From Heliocidaris tuberculata (Eukaryota > Echinodermata > Echinoidea > Camarodonta > Echinometridae): 64,000 bases of DNA. The stretch covers positions 430,778 through 494,777 of the forward strand of contig CM046846.1 in NCBI GenBank assembly GCA_025618425.1, written 5' to 3'. The notes under the pieces were generated by a model that saw only the letters and a list, made by a program, of their open reading frames with translations, was not told the origin of the DNA and searched no databases. Below, piece after piece: positions 32,651-44,382 of the stretch (the first letter of the stretch is position 1; every line of letters begins with the position of its first letter). The position numbers and the translations under genes are program-made.

Positions 32651-33862
32651 GAGACGTCAGAGACATGACAGCTTTCTAACGTTTCTTTTAGTGCCATTGA
32701 GTTGGATTGTCAGAATCTGATGTTGCATATATAAAGCATTGATGTATGATGTAAAGAGGCCTTGAGCCTGTGACATTACTGAGCCAAGAGAGGTAAGTCA
32801 ATCACTGTCATATGATAATGGTTTTGTATGTGAAAGATTCCTGAACCCCACACTGAAGAAATAATACTGTACAGTGTGAACGCAATAAGGTAGAAATAAG
32901 GAAGAAATGTAGTCTGGCACAAAGAGACACATCCGGAAGGCAAAAGGCATATTTATTGGTGACAACAGGGAAATGCAAAGGTATAATTTGACATATCTAA
33001 TGACAGTTTTGGTAATATTTAAGCCTTATCAAGATAGGAAAGGTATTTAACAGCTCTGTGTCTTAATGATATAGTTCTACCTCTGTGCAATGAAATCACT
33101 GACTTTCAATCATTATGGGTTATCCCACAGAGGTTTGGCAAAAAATGAGAACCAAAACTCATTTTGCAAGTTCTTATCGTTTTAACCTGAAAGAAGACAA
33201 CTTAGGCTGATCATATTTTTTTTTTTGAATTATGCAATTTGGATAAGTTTTTAGGAAAATGACATCATTTTGATGCAATTTTAAACCACAATATGCATTT
33301 TGTGTTCCAGATGCGTCTTTTCGTGCCACAATATTTTGCTAAGCTAATTATCAATTGTGGGCGATGCATACATGCATTTCAAGTAGGAATGAGGCCAGCT
33401 TCTTACAACCTACCTGCATGTATACACATCCAACCTGATTAACCATGACAGGGGGTGCAAGCAAAACGATTTTTTTTTTCATGCTTCATTTACAATTCCC
33501 ACATGTCATTGAACAGAATAGGAGTTTTTCTCACGCACTGATGAATGAAAAAAAAAAAAAAAAAAAAAGCAAATGCCAATCTCTGTATTGCCCTTTTATC
33601 ACTGACTGCATGCTCTGTTCAGACTAGTTTTTATATAAACACATGATCATGTCAAAAATAAACAGCAAACAATTAAGGAAATGGTAGGAGATGAGTTCAC
33701 AAAATATGAGTGTTTGGTTTTCTTCTTGTATTATGTCACTATCTAGTTAGTTTAAATAGTTCATAGCTCTTCAATTGTTGTAATGGCTAGTCCAGTAAAA
33801 TCATATTTAAAAAAAAATGCATCCCCCCCAAAAAACAAAAAGAAAAAAACTTCACAACTTCA
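32651..33862. other. Low-copy stretch
   Basis: A or T runs at 33219-33227, 33471-33479 and 33549-33567. No gene or element recognised. Confidence 0.5.
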
Positions 33863-33905
33863 CATTGTCTGCTGAGAGTCAAAAGGGTGTCAAGTCATAT
33901 CAGTC
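33863..33905 (+). repeat. PAL80 copy 9, left arm only
   Basis: cattgtctgctgagagtcaa and gtgtcaagtcatatca match the left arm and loop start. The right arm is replaced by an FB140 copy and unrelated sequence. Confidence 0.7.
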
Positions 33906-33906
33906 A

Positions 33907-34054
33907 GGGCCCTGTTTCATAAAACTCATTATCAATAACAACTGACCTAATTCTATGACAAATTTGCTCTTAGCCAAGCAGATGCAAGTATTTCAGTAGC
34001 TTATAACTGTTATTGTAACTTGTTATTGATAACAGGTTTTGAGAAACGGGGCCC
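33907..34054 (-). mobile_element. FB140 foldback copy 4, inverted core
   Basis: Ends gggccctgtttcataaaact and, inverted, gggccccgtttctcaaaacc. The core is inverted: gcagatgcaagtatttcagt, agcttataac. It breaks PAL80 copy 9. Confidence 0.8.
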
Positions 34055-34059
34055 AGGTT

Positions 34060-34620
34060 TGTTAAGTCCATATTTTGGAGTTTTGGGGACAGAGTTTACA
34101 AAAGCACCAAACTTTGCAGATGCACTTGTTAGGACAATAGCTTCATTTCTTTCCCCACAGGACTCATCGAATCAAACCACATAATTCATGCAAAATTATG
34201 CTCTTTTATGCTATTTACATTCACTAAATCACAAAGTCCATTGACAAGGTAAATATCAATGGCTTAAAAATGTTCCAAACTTTCTACATGTATTTCTTGT
34301 GGCAATAGCTTTATTTTTCCCCCACAGGACCCATCAAATCAAATCTCATCTTAAACCAAAATTATGTTAATTTATACCAATTATTGTACTACATGTACCT
34401 AAACAAAGTAAAAATTAAAGTGCTTGAAATGCATATATTCATTGTGCCTAGAGATTTATTTTTTCCCACAGGACCCATCAAAAACACTCACATCTTCATG
34501 CAAAATTTCCTCCATTTATGCAAATCATAGACTTAATGTATCCAAAGTGTTAATGCCATTCATATTGTACGTATTTAAAAGCTTCAGCTCTTCAATACGT
34601 AAAACATATTTGCATTAAAA
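34060..34620 (+). repeat. Degenerate direct repeats with cccacaggacccatca
   Basis: The phrase ccccacaggactcatcgaat (34156), ccccacaggacccatcaaat (34320) and cccacaggacccatcaaaa (34464) recurs at 164 and 144 bp. Each is followed by a tcat(c/g)caaaattatg-like and tttatgc-like segment. An old tandem array with about three units. Confidence 0.6.
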
Positions 34621-34639
34621 TCAAGAAATATACTCTGAA

Positions 34640-34950
34640 AATTGCAGTTTAATGTTGTCTTTTCATTTACCTGACCTTGTTTACAAGTATCAAATTAGAA
34701 GTGCTGGTATAGTAGGTTATTGATATACCATTGAAATCTTGTTTTATGCATTAATATGCATGAATCATAATAAAATAGTTTAAAATTCAAGGAGTGTACT
34801 CAGAATATCACACCTAATATCGCCATTTCATTAACCTGACCTTATTCACCAGTATGTTACAAATTTGAGGTGCTTGTATAGTCATTTCTTCATATGTCAT
34901 TGGAAATGGGCATCATGCATAAATATGAATCAATTATAATAAATTACTAA
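34640..34950 (+). repeat. Two-copy direct repeat, ~175-bp offset
   Basis: catttacctgaccttgtttac (34665) and cattaacctgaccttattcac (34842) are each followed by agtat, gaagtgct/gaggtgct, ggtatagt/tgtatagt, gatatacatt/atatgtcatt and gcattaatatgcatgaatca/gcataaatatgaatcaatta blocks. Confidence 0.65.
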
Positions 34951-35410
34951 TAATCAATCAATAAATCAATTAAATTAATCAATAAACATTGCAATATTAT
35001 TGCAGTTATTATTATTTTAATCTAACTGATCGATATAACCCTACAGTATGTGGTAGAATATGAAGCTCTTCCACATTTATTTTGTGAGTATATCGTAAAA
35101 TATGTGTTTTATACAGAAGTCAGCATAAATTAACATCAAGATAAAGCAAAATGAATTTGATGATTTCATCAGATTCACCTGGATATAAAAAATTAACAAA
35201 CTAGGTTATATATTTCGAGACAAACAATTGAATTTGTGGTTTTTGCATAAATTAGCATTTTTACTGTAAATAGGGTGCCATTCACCGATTTCGCTGCACT
35301 ATAACTAAAATTAACGCTTTGAATACATATGACTCACAGGCAAAAAATTGCGCTTTTGTAACAGACCTGACTATATACTTTTACAAAGAATTAGCGCCCT
35401 ACTCTCAGTA
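34951..35410. other. Low-copy AT-rich stretch
   Basis: AATCAATC-type local repeats at 34950-34985. No gene seen. Confidence 0.5.
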
Positions 35411-35875
35411 GATGACAATAGCTACGTTCATACAGGACATGTGGTTTTGAAACTTTAAGTTAACGAAACAACTCACTAACTATGACGAGGGTTCACACGG
35501 GCCCGAAACAACAATGCTCGTTGTTCTGAAACTACAAGCCAAGCAATTGTCGTTTCTAAAGCCGGAAATAGATACTACTGATTGTGTGTACAGTGCGCAA
35601 CATGCAGATCCTGTGTTCATAATTCGCGCTAAGGGTATGACCCGGAAGTTTAACATGAACTGCGAGGTCATTGTTAACTACGAGCTTGCGAAACCTAAAG
35701 TTTATTCTGTCCACACATCTGAAACTGTGACGGAGGACCCCCCCCCCCCCCCCCCCCTCCCGCATGACTCCATTTATGCGGTCTGAAACTACAAGAAAAC
35801 TACAAGTTAACTTAAAGTTTTGAAACTACAAGCAAAACTTAAAGTTTAGCTCCCTTGGTGTGAACCTGACTATTG
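35411..35875. mobile_element. Element with GTTCA-type inverted ends (N)
   Basis: Begins tagctacgttcatacagg and ends, inverted, tagtcaggttcacaccaag, giving imperfect inverted ends. The interior is GC-richer with tgaaactacaag repeated at 35527, 35785 and 35831 and a C run of 20 (35738-35757). No transposase frame; the class is not determinable by eye. Confidence 0.6.
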
Positions 35876-36059
35876 TAAAACTCTACAAGAAAACCCTCAA
35901 GACACCTGTGGTAGACAATGCATCCTTACACTTCATATGCTCTGCACATATACCTACTTTTCATCTTCAAATGCATTTCTCTATCCAAATACCATTTCAA
36001 AAACCCTTTCCTTTTTGCAAGTCTCCAACAGAAAATGAGACTTGAATACTAATGACTAA

Positions 36060-36370
36060 ATTCAACAAAAAACTCTACATTTGTATTCCCTACAACTGGC
36101 CTGCAATAGCCTCTGCAAAAAGATTGGATATACATATGCTCTGGCCACAACAAGTGCTTGGCAGACCATAACCTCAACCTCAACCTCAACCTCAACTTCA
36201 ACCCTGGACCAAATACTATCCCTAACCCTAACTCTAATCCTAACCCTTAATCTACACCTAAAACCCAATTGCATCCGTAACAATAACCTTCTATCTTTGA
36301 AGAAATAAGCACAGAGCAACTGTTGCTGAAGGAAATGTCAGATCAAGTCCCAGCGATGTTCAACTGCGGC
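36060..36370 (+). repeat. CCCTAA-containing dispersed repeat K2
   Basis: ctcaacctcaacctcaacct, acttcaaccctggaccaaat, ccctaaccctaactctaatc, acccaattgcatccgtaac, ataagcacagagcaactgtt. This is the same order as K1 and inverse K3. Four CCTCAA units precede the CCCTAA units. Confidence 0.7.
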
Positions 36371-37955
36371 CTTTTTTTTCTGCTGCGCAGGGCTCGCTCT
36401 TTTCGTCATCCAGGATTAAAACTCAAGATCCAGGCCATCAATCAGATAATATTGACCAAATTAGCTTAATTGGTCCCTTGTACGTGCTCCGACAAGCCTT
36501 CTTTTTCCCCTTCACGCACAGTGACTTTTCAAGCTCTACCAGTCACACTCTATTTTGTGCATGGAAAGAGGTATTAATTAAGAAGTCATTTTATTGGTTG
36601 TATGCTTTTGTACCATAGCTATTCTTTATTTATGTTACTGTTATCGTTAATAGTCTGGGTATCAGGTCAGGTATTTGTTTAATTAAATTTGCACTTTCCC
36701 CATGTTTGTTCCATACATTGTGACTAAATATAGATAAAATGGTATTTGCCTGTTGCTTATTCAGTAATCATTATGTTCCATTTACAAATACTCAAGATTT
36801 TCATTCAGATGAAAATAAAAATAAGGACATTCTATTCAAGCCTGATATGCTTAATTGTACGTAATATCTTAATTCCATCTAAACTGGTTGCGTTAAAGTT
36901 GGAATGTTCTTCCATGAATACAGTAATTTCTACAGCAACATATTTTTTCAACAAACTGTGCATACACATATGTGTATCAGACCCTAAAGACAAAACTTGA
37001 AATCATAAGTCCCCAAGGTTGCTTACCTTCAAATATACTTGTTTTCGTATATTAAAATTTTTAGATTAGGACATTTCTCAGTATTTGTGCGAATAGTTGG
37101 AGTAATTGGCAGTGAGAAAACGTCTTACTTCTTTAATCCTATTAATACAGGGATAATAAGCAAAAAATTACTCAAAATTAAACCAATCAGACATTTGTGA
37201 AATTGAAGACATCTCCAACAGATTAAAAAGTCGTCAAATGGCCTTGATATTTTCCTACAGCGAAATGCCCGAAGGCTAAATGCATGCCCCACTTGTAAAA
37301 TGTTTTAAAGAATGCATAGAAAATGAATAACTGATACAGTATGCAATTCATTACAACACATCAGCCAGCCCAATAAGAACATGGTCATGCAGAAAGGCCA
37401 CTTGATATTGTGACAATACCCTCAAAATCACTATACCTTTCTTCATAATGATAATTCAAAATCTAAGAATGCTGACCCCAAAAGAAAAAAAAAATCGATC
37501 TCACTTATACTGCCTCCAGTGGAGAGAATTCTCCTCTGTATACCCCCCCCCCCCGCCTTCCAATCTTCAATACCAATTTTTAAGCCATTAACATGATGAA
37601 CAATGCATGTCATCTTCACGGATGAGCTATCTTTCATTTGTGGCTGTTGTCTTTATGAGACGATAAGGAAACCAGCCAATTCATTACTCAATTTTTGTAC
37701 ATATTACCGCTTTTGTTCTATGTCGATTCCGTTCTTATTGATCCAAGGGCACTGCTGATACGTACATGGGGACGTAATAATCACTATTTGTCCAATCGGC
37801 TTCAGTTAATTACTGGGGTGCCTGACCAAATGCAAAATAAATTAATTTCATCATGGTATGCATGTACACACTGCCTCATAAAAATGTGGAGCAGCAGAGG
37901 TATTGATACCTTCAACACACTCATGTTGTTTTTTTTATTAAGATCAATGTGAAAT
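36371..37955. other. Low-copy stretch
   Basis: A C run at 37543-37554 and an A run near 37490. No gene or family recognised; short frames lack domains. Confidence 0.5.
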
Positions 37956-38030
37956 CCATTGCATACAGGAATCGGCTGGCCCCTTATTAAGCCTATGGGA
38001 ATCAGAGAATTCTGTAGTCATCAGGTTAAG
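37956..38030. repeat. PAL75 copy 4
   Basis: ccattgcatacaggaatcgg, cccttattaagcctatggga, atcagagaattctgtagtca, tcaggttaag. Orientation opposite to copy 3. Confidence 0.65.
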
Positions 38031-38238
38031 TGCTCTGAAGATGTAGAAATTGGTCGAAACTGGTTTCTTCAAACAAAATGAAAGGGAGGGCCTTTCTTGT
38101 ATAAAATTTCACCGTTGGTTATTTGTGGTAAGGTCATAAAAAGCAATGTGATGAGGTTACAGGTAAGTACAGCAAAGTGAAGCAGATTATTGTAAAAGTT
38201 TGCAGAGAAATATTTCCTTTAGACAAGGCACACAAACA

Positions 38239-38323
38239 CATCATCTGTTGAGAGCCAGAAGGGCATTAACTCTGTCTAAAATGATATGAGGTAATACCCT
38301 TCTGCTTCTCAACGAAAAATATC
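38239..38323. repeat. PAL80 copy 10
   Basis: catcatctgttgagagccag / cttctgcttctcaacgaaaa; the loop tctgtctaaaatgatatga differs from the main type. Confidence 0.85.
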
Positions 38324-38369
38324 ATTTGTTAAGAGCCGGAAGTGTGTTCAGCTCTCGGTTAGACGACAG
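38323..38369. repeat. PAL80 copy 11, deleted centre
   Basis: catttgttaagagccggaag then tgttcagctctcggttagac; the inner arms and loop are missing. It abuts copy 10 without a gap. Confidence 0.7.
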
Positions 38370-39339
38370 ACAATATGGGCAAAAGGCCACAAAGACATTT
38401 CAATCTCAGGCAAGATGTCACTATTGAAATGCCATCTTGTGTGGCAGGAAGCTTAAGTGTGAAAGGAAGAAAATGTCCAATAGGAAGACAGATGCCTGCA
38501 TCTTGCAAATGTTTTCATTTTGAAAGGAAGAAAGTGCAAGTTCTCTTTAGATGAAAGGCAACCTTAACACTTAATATTTTTCTAGTGAGAATATGGAGGT
38601 TTTCTAGTTGCTCTCAAACATCCTCGTGAAAAATAAAAGGTCACATGAAAATCAAGACACTACAGTATAGTTCTGACCAAAAATTAAAGATGCGTTGAAG
38701 AGCTATTGAAATCAAACAGAAAAAAAAGTATCTCCAGGATCATCCTGAACATATCAAAATTCTCTCTCTCTCTCTCTCAAGAGGAAATATTTAAATTCCG
38801 TCAAAAGACAATGAACATTTCCCAGAGTCACTCTATGGAAACTCTGGAAAAATTGACACTTCACTGCAAATTTTGATGTGGTGGTTCTGAGAAATGAACA
38901 AGGAAATAGCAACAGGAAAAACAATGAACATAAGAGGTATGCAAGGCCAAATCAATTGATACAAAGCTTCATGTACTCAATGGGAATATCGGTGATTTTT
39001 TCCAGGTTTTTGACAGTATGGACAGGTTTTCCACAAGCATTTAAACATTCTGAATATGAAATAAACATCTGTAAGTGTCACATGCCAAACATGTTAAGAA
39101 TTACATTTAGATGTCTTAATATTGTTTTTACATGACCCAATGATTGTCAAATATTTCAGCTAAAAGAGTGACACAGAGTCTATGTCACGATTGCAAGAGA
39201 TGTAGATATCAATATCCCTTTACTTCTTTCATTTCAAATCCAATGAAAATACATGTACCTTCAACTGCATGCATATCACTCACCGTACTTAAGTGTTTGA
39301 CAGAATGGAATGAAAAGTTTGTGGAGTTATGCAGCTGTA
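38370..39339. other. Low-copy stretch
   Basis: A gtgaaaggaagaaaatgtcc / ttgaaaggaagaaagtgcaa direct pair at 38458 and 38519; (CT)n at 38761-38779. No gene recognised. Confidence 0.5.
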
Positions 39340-40300
39340 TCAACTCTTCTGACCAGGGTACCCTTAGGCCTGCTACCCTAGGACCTGCAACGTCACAAGA
39401 CCGCCAAAGACCTGTCCAGGTTTACATTTCCCATCCAAGAGATACCGACAAAGCAAGTAAACATCCAGAGCACACACACCACGTCCCAAACGCTAAACAC
39501 CGCTCCGTCACAAAGCAGATATTCCGTTCCTGATCAAACAGAGCCCCTTTCCTTCCCAAGTTGCTCTCTTCACCTTGCTCAATGTTTCCAAGTGAAAATA
39601 TGATGGGGGTGAGGGATGATAAGAGGGTGGGGGAGGGGGGGTAAAGTGATGAAGGATTTGATGACTAACCACAACCAATCGCAGGGGTTTTTATTAAAGC
39701 CTTTAAAAATCCAGAATGTCAGTTGATTTAGAGAGAGTGTTTATTTGTTAGATGAGACCTAATAACCGTAGAGCTTCCACGCTTGCCTGCCCATCTGCTT
39801 TGAGCCGACGCAGCTTTCTTCCTTCCAATCAACGCTGCAACTGACGAGTAACTCAACTCTTCGCCCCTGCCGGATAGAGGGGGGAGAGAATTGATTGATG
39901 TCGCTTGCCTCTGCGCACACCGGAGCCCTTACAGCAAAGCTAGACTGGCCGCTGGCCCTTCAAATTATGATTGCTGGCAGCCAGCGTTGGTGGGTTGGAT
40001 GGCCCGCGCTTAAAACAACAACAACCGCCACATCGTCGTCTGGCAGAGCGATAACAAGAGGGCAGGATGACAGAGTATGGGACGGGAGGTGAGTGAGGAA
40101 GAGAGGGACTGAGCCAACTCCAAGTAGGCAAGAGAAATTGGCTTGGGATTACAGCGCAAGTGTCCTGCACCGCTCCGGGACAGGCAGATAAATAACCCAG
40201 CAGCTAGCAGCCGTGATCGGCTCCGCGTATGTGCTCTAAATGAGATTAGGCCATCGAGGGCTCTCTCCCTGCACGTGGGGTAATAAAATTACCAAGAAGG
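39340..40300. other. GC-richer low-copy block, possible regulatory or exonic DNA
   Basis: Composition rises above the flanks at 39345-39530 and again at 39780-40290. Frames at 39144-39533 (plus, 129 codons), 39895-40092 (plus) and 39940-40170 (minus) are open but show no domain. The 40160-40290 part contains several short palindromic words (ccgtgatcggctccg, gataaataaccc, aataaaattacc). This would suit a cis-regulatory module, but I cannot test conservation. Confidence 0.35.
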
Positions 40301-40723
40301 CTCTTGGATATGATTGCAATGATAGTCAGAGCAATCAAATTGGAATGCAGTTCTCACTGCTGTAATCCTACCAGTAATAAAAGTAATACATGTTCAAGGT
40401 GACAAGTAATGCAAAGTTGTTTTTTTAATATTTTCCAAAATACATTTCTCTCATGAAAACAATATGGAAAGATCAGAGGCAGAAAAATTCATCTGATCTA
40501 AATTCATCTGGATATACATGAATTTAGCATGATTTATATGGTATGTATCTTTGAAGTTACATAGAATTTTGTTTGTTGAAAACAAAAAAGACAGTAGCTC
40601 TGTTTTAAAGGTATTTCATCCCTTTTACAGTCCTAAATTTTGAAGTTATGTAAGTATGCGATAAATAACAAAAGAATTATAATTGGAAAACTTTTGCGGA
40701 TGTGAAAAGGATTACAATTTCTT
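40301..40723. other. Low-copy AT-rich stretch
   Basis: No gene or element recognised. Confidence 0.5.
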
Positions 40724-41223
40724 TTAAAGGGGGTACCCAATGCTGAAACAATGTTAGTTCATTTAAAAGATCATGATTTTATTAGCAGAAAATCATCTGC
40801 CTTAAGTTTTTTTAAAATTCGTGTTGCCAGAAAAATCCCCGAAATATGGTAAGACTTTAGGATATTTTGGCCCCTCAGCTGTGTCTCAATTTCAGCTAGG
40901 TAACCACAATGACGTCAAAGTGGTTACCCAGGTTCGTGTATTGCAGATGTGTTGCGCGCTAGACTGTACAAAATGCATTATACCTTGCGCGCATTTTGCT
41001 AGAATAATTGCGCGACAAGGTAACCACTTTGACGTCATTGTGGTTACCTAGTTGAAATTGGGACACAGCTGAGGGGCCAAAATATCCTGAAATCTTACCA
41101 TATTTCGGGGATTTTCTGGCAACACGAATTTTAAAAAAAATTTAAGGCAGATGATTTTCTTCTAATAAAATCATGATCTTTCAAATGAACAAACATTGTT
41201 TCAGCATTGGGTACCCCCTTTAA
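40724..41223. mobile_element. TTAA foldback element with paired CRE-like sites, 500 bp
   Basis: TTAA flanks at 40724-40727 and 41220-41223. Ends aggggg-tacccaatgctg and its inverse cagcattgggtaccccct. Arms pair almost to the centre. Each arm also carries its own small palindrome around TGACGTCA (40910-40917; 41030-41037) bracketed by gtaaccac / gtggttac. The 76-codon frame at 40821-41051 lies on the arms and is not a gene. Confidence 0.92.
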
Positions 41224-43244
41224 GTAAGTAGTAACATCAATTCGATAACACTTGATTATTTTTACTTTAAAAAATTGCTCAATTTTAAAAATTATTCTTT
41301 GACTGTTACTACTACATGTACTTGCCTTGACTTCTGAATAGCTCCCTCTGCAATAAAAGCAAGATTTTCATTTCTTTCAAAGGAGTTAAAGAACTTGTGA
41401 CCTTGAAATTTCATAGGCAGTATCTACAGGATGTGTACTAAACCTGTGCAAAGTTTCACAGAATTTTGTGTAAGTCTGCGAAAAGGATGAAGTACCTTTA
41501 AATAAGTTAAGTTTATACCCCTCTTGCTCTAGAAGAAATATTCAAATACCAGCATTTTTTATAACGCCCTGTACGAAACTGCACACGATGTAGGTCAAAA
41601 GAAAACTTTAGACACAATGTTGATAAACCTTCTTTTGAAAGCTATCTACTATTCATGACTGTATTTTAAAATCTATATATATCTATTATTCTTTACATGG
41701 TAATGAAAAAAAAAATAATATGCTGCTGTGCTCATTGATATATCTGACCTTTTCTCTGCCTACGATTAACTTCAGTCAATAAAAATATCACTTAAACTAA
41801 TAAGCAGTTGTGAAGAAAGCCTTTACAGACATCCAACTCTTGACGAAAATTACTTCCCAAATTACACAAGAGTACTCAGTAGAATATGCAATTATACGCA
41901 GCAAGAACACAATCTATAAATCTACTCACGTAAGAGCCACAGCTAGTCGGTTGGTAAACCACTCAAAAAGAAAGAGGCCACATTAATCACAACTATATCT
42001 CCTCTTAAAGGGACGTTTCGTAAACATCCACTGCCCTGCCCGACCACATAGATTGCCTACATACATATATTATTTCACAACTCTTTTTCTCTCTCCATCG
42101 CTCTCTGAGCAAACGTTGGCCCATTGATTTTTCCGCCGCCGACGAGCGTCCTTTCTTAAAAACCCTTCCGATGCACCTCGCTCCTTGCAATCAATAACAA
42201 TATTGCCGCTCATATCTGCTTTCCCCGCAATTTGGGGGAAATGTCGGCATTCAGGGTCAAACCCGAAAAGATGAGGATAAATGCTCTGCTAGATTTAGCC
42301 CTTTACCGACCACACATGGGGACCAGCATTGCGAGAGAGGGGGCGACGGAAGAGAGGGGACAAAAGTGCACAACAATACTTTATTTCTCTATGAAGTTTA
42401 GATGGTACAGTCTGCGGTGTAGCATTTAAAGGACTATTGATCTATGTGTCCATATTCCCATCTAGGCTTTTGACAATGCCAAGTCCATGAGTAAGTGCTG
42501 TGACGTGCTATATATATATATATATATTGAGTTCATTAACTATGTTTAAACAAATGTCAAAATATATCATACAGACAGTTCTAAATAACTTACCAAATTT
42601 CCTTAACACTGTTTTGAACAGAATGTATTAATGAAATTAACCCTTTACATGCCTTGCATTTTACAAATAATTATCATTTATGAACTACCTAAAGTAAATT
42701 TTAAGCTAAAATTCACAATAGTTTATAAAACACACAATAAATCAATAGGAATAAATTCTACAATGTATGTTCCGTTTATGGGAAAAAGGCTCTTCTGTAA
42801 ACAGGGCAACCATTATTACAATTCCTGGGCTGGTTTTTTCATCCATGAAATGGAAAGGATTAATAATGGTCAAATGATTAAGTGATTGTTGCATGTTTTC
42901 TGCTTGAACTGATTTGAAAGTTTGATGGAGAAGGATGGTCTGCTTGTGCCAAGCAGAAGGGCACAAAAACACATTTTTGTTGCATGTCTAAACTGTTTAG
43001 ATGTCTAAGCTGATAACAAATTGGACAATGTAGTGACTGAAGTGTGTTGTGTTGATGTAGTGAAGGAACAATACATACTTTGAAATGTGATTTTTTTTTT
43101 TCCTTCAAAATGTTCATACCTTGTCTGGGCATCCATTTGCGCCCTTCTACCTGGCACATAACGTAGTCCTTAAAATGTACTGCATGTGACCTCAGCAGCT
43201 GGTGATCTGACATGTGCTCAAATGACAACTGCTCTGGGAAGACA
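41224..43244. other. Low-copy stretch with GC-richer patch 42000-42420
   Basis: (AT)n at about 42512-42528, a T run at 43092-43101. Small frames (42005-42190 minus, 42232-42429 plus, 42878-43228 minus) have no recognised domains. Confidence 0.45.
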
Positions 43245-43435
43245 GGGAGTTATTTCATCAATTCATCCAGGGTAAGGGTTAGGGTTAGGATTGGGTTTTA
43301 GGTTAGGTGTAAGGTTAGAGTCATGGTTAGGTATAGCTCTTAGTCCCTGGTTGAAGTTGGTATTTGGTTAGTATAGGATACTCTCTGCAGAGCAACTGTC
43401 GCATGTGTTGTACTAAGCTGCAGTTATATTTATGA
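43245..43435 (-). repeat. CCCTAA-containing dispersed repeat K3, inverted
   Basis: gggtaagggttagggttagg, attgggttttaggttaggtg, ccctggttgaagttggtatt, gcagagcaactgtcgca. It is the reverse complement of the K2 order. Confidence 0.7.
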
Positions 43436-43774
43436 GACATTGATAATTATGGTTCCTCATTGCCGCCATCTTTGGGGAGAGATACATGGAAACCATGGGT
43501 ATACTGGGTACGATCCTCTTCAAAACCTCTCTGCTGTAATGTACATTGTGGAAGCAGCTTAAAAGTGCAGACTGCCATTTTGCAGGCTTATCTGCCACCC
43601 CCACTGGATGAGGGAATGGTGTTTGACATGCTTTTAGGAAAACGCCAAGTGGTTTACCCATTTGAATTGGTAACAGGTGGAAAGAACATTTGTGGTGGAG
43701 AGACGGACAGAGACATAGACAGGGATGGGAACAGAGACATAGATAGAGTGGGAAGAGAGAAGGGGAGGGGAGTG
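43436..43774. other. Low-copy stretch
   Basis: No element recognised; the frame 43460-43780 has no domain and runs into the GA tract. Confidence 0.45.
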
Positions 43775-43972
43775 GGATAGAGGGGGAGAGAGGGGGGGAG
43801 AGAGAGAGAGGAGAGGGGGAGAGAAAGAGGGAGAGAGAAAGAGGGAGAGAGAGAGGGAGAGAGAGAGAGAGGGATGGAGGGAGAGAGAGAGAGAGAGAGG
43901 GATGGAGGGAGAGGGAGAGAGAGAGGGAGAGGGAGAGACAGGAGAAAGATGAGAGAGAGAGAGATAGAAAGA
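43775..43972 (+). repeat. (GA)n / (GGGA)n homopurine tract
   Basis: Almost 200 bp that is nearly all purine on this strand, with GAGA, GGGA and GGATGGA units. A ggatggagggagagaga segment occurs twice (43871, 43910). The 100-200-codon Ser/Leu/Pro or Arg/Glu/Gly frames on it are low complexity artefacts. Confidence 0.95.
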
Positions 43973-44382
43973 CAAAGTCAGAGACACACAGAGACACACA
44001 GATCTTTCCCCCGAAACAGGGGAACAACTAATCTTTGGACAGCTTTAAGGGGCGGTAAAGGATATGAACTAACACCCTTTTTGTTCTTCACAGGCAATAT
44101 CTTTGGAAGATATGAATCTATTCACTTTTGAATATTTCAAGAGAGACAAAGAAAAATGGAAAGGACAAGAGAAGAGGTGAGACAGAAAGAAAAACTAACA
44201 CAATATAAACTCTAAGATAAGACAATGTATAGGTAGATCCAGGGTGCACAAGGGGGTATGTTCCCCATCCCCCCCCCCCCCCCTTTCCAAATTTTAGTTC
44301 ACACAATCACAAAATAAGGAATAATTGGGGAGATTAAAAAGAAATCATGTAACCAGATGGCAACAACTACAAATCCTTCTAA
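43973..44382. other. Low-copy stretch with a C run
   Basis: C run of 15 at 44269-44283; purine-rich at 44150-44200. No gene recognised. Confidence 0.5.

Noticed and set aside
43413..44027. 204-codon minus-strand ORF, the longest in the window
   Set aside because: It reads the GA tract as Ser/Leu/Pro repeats and has no domain.
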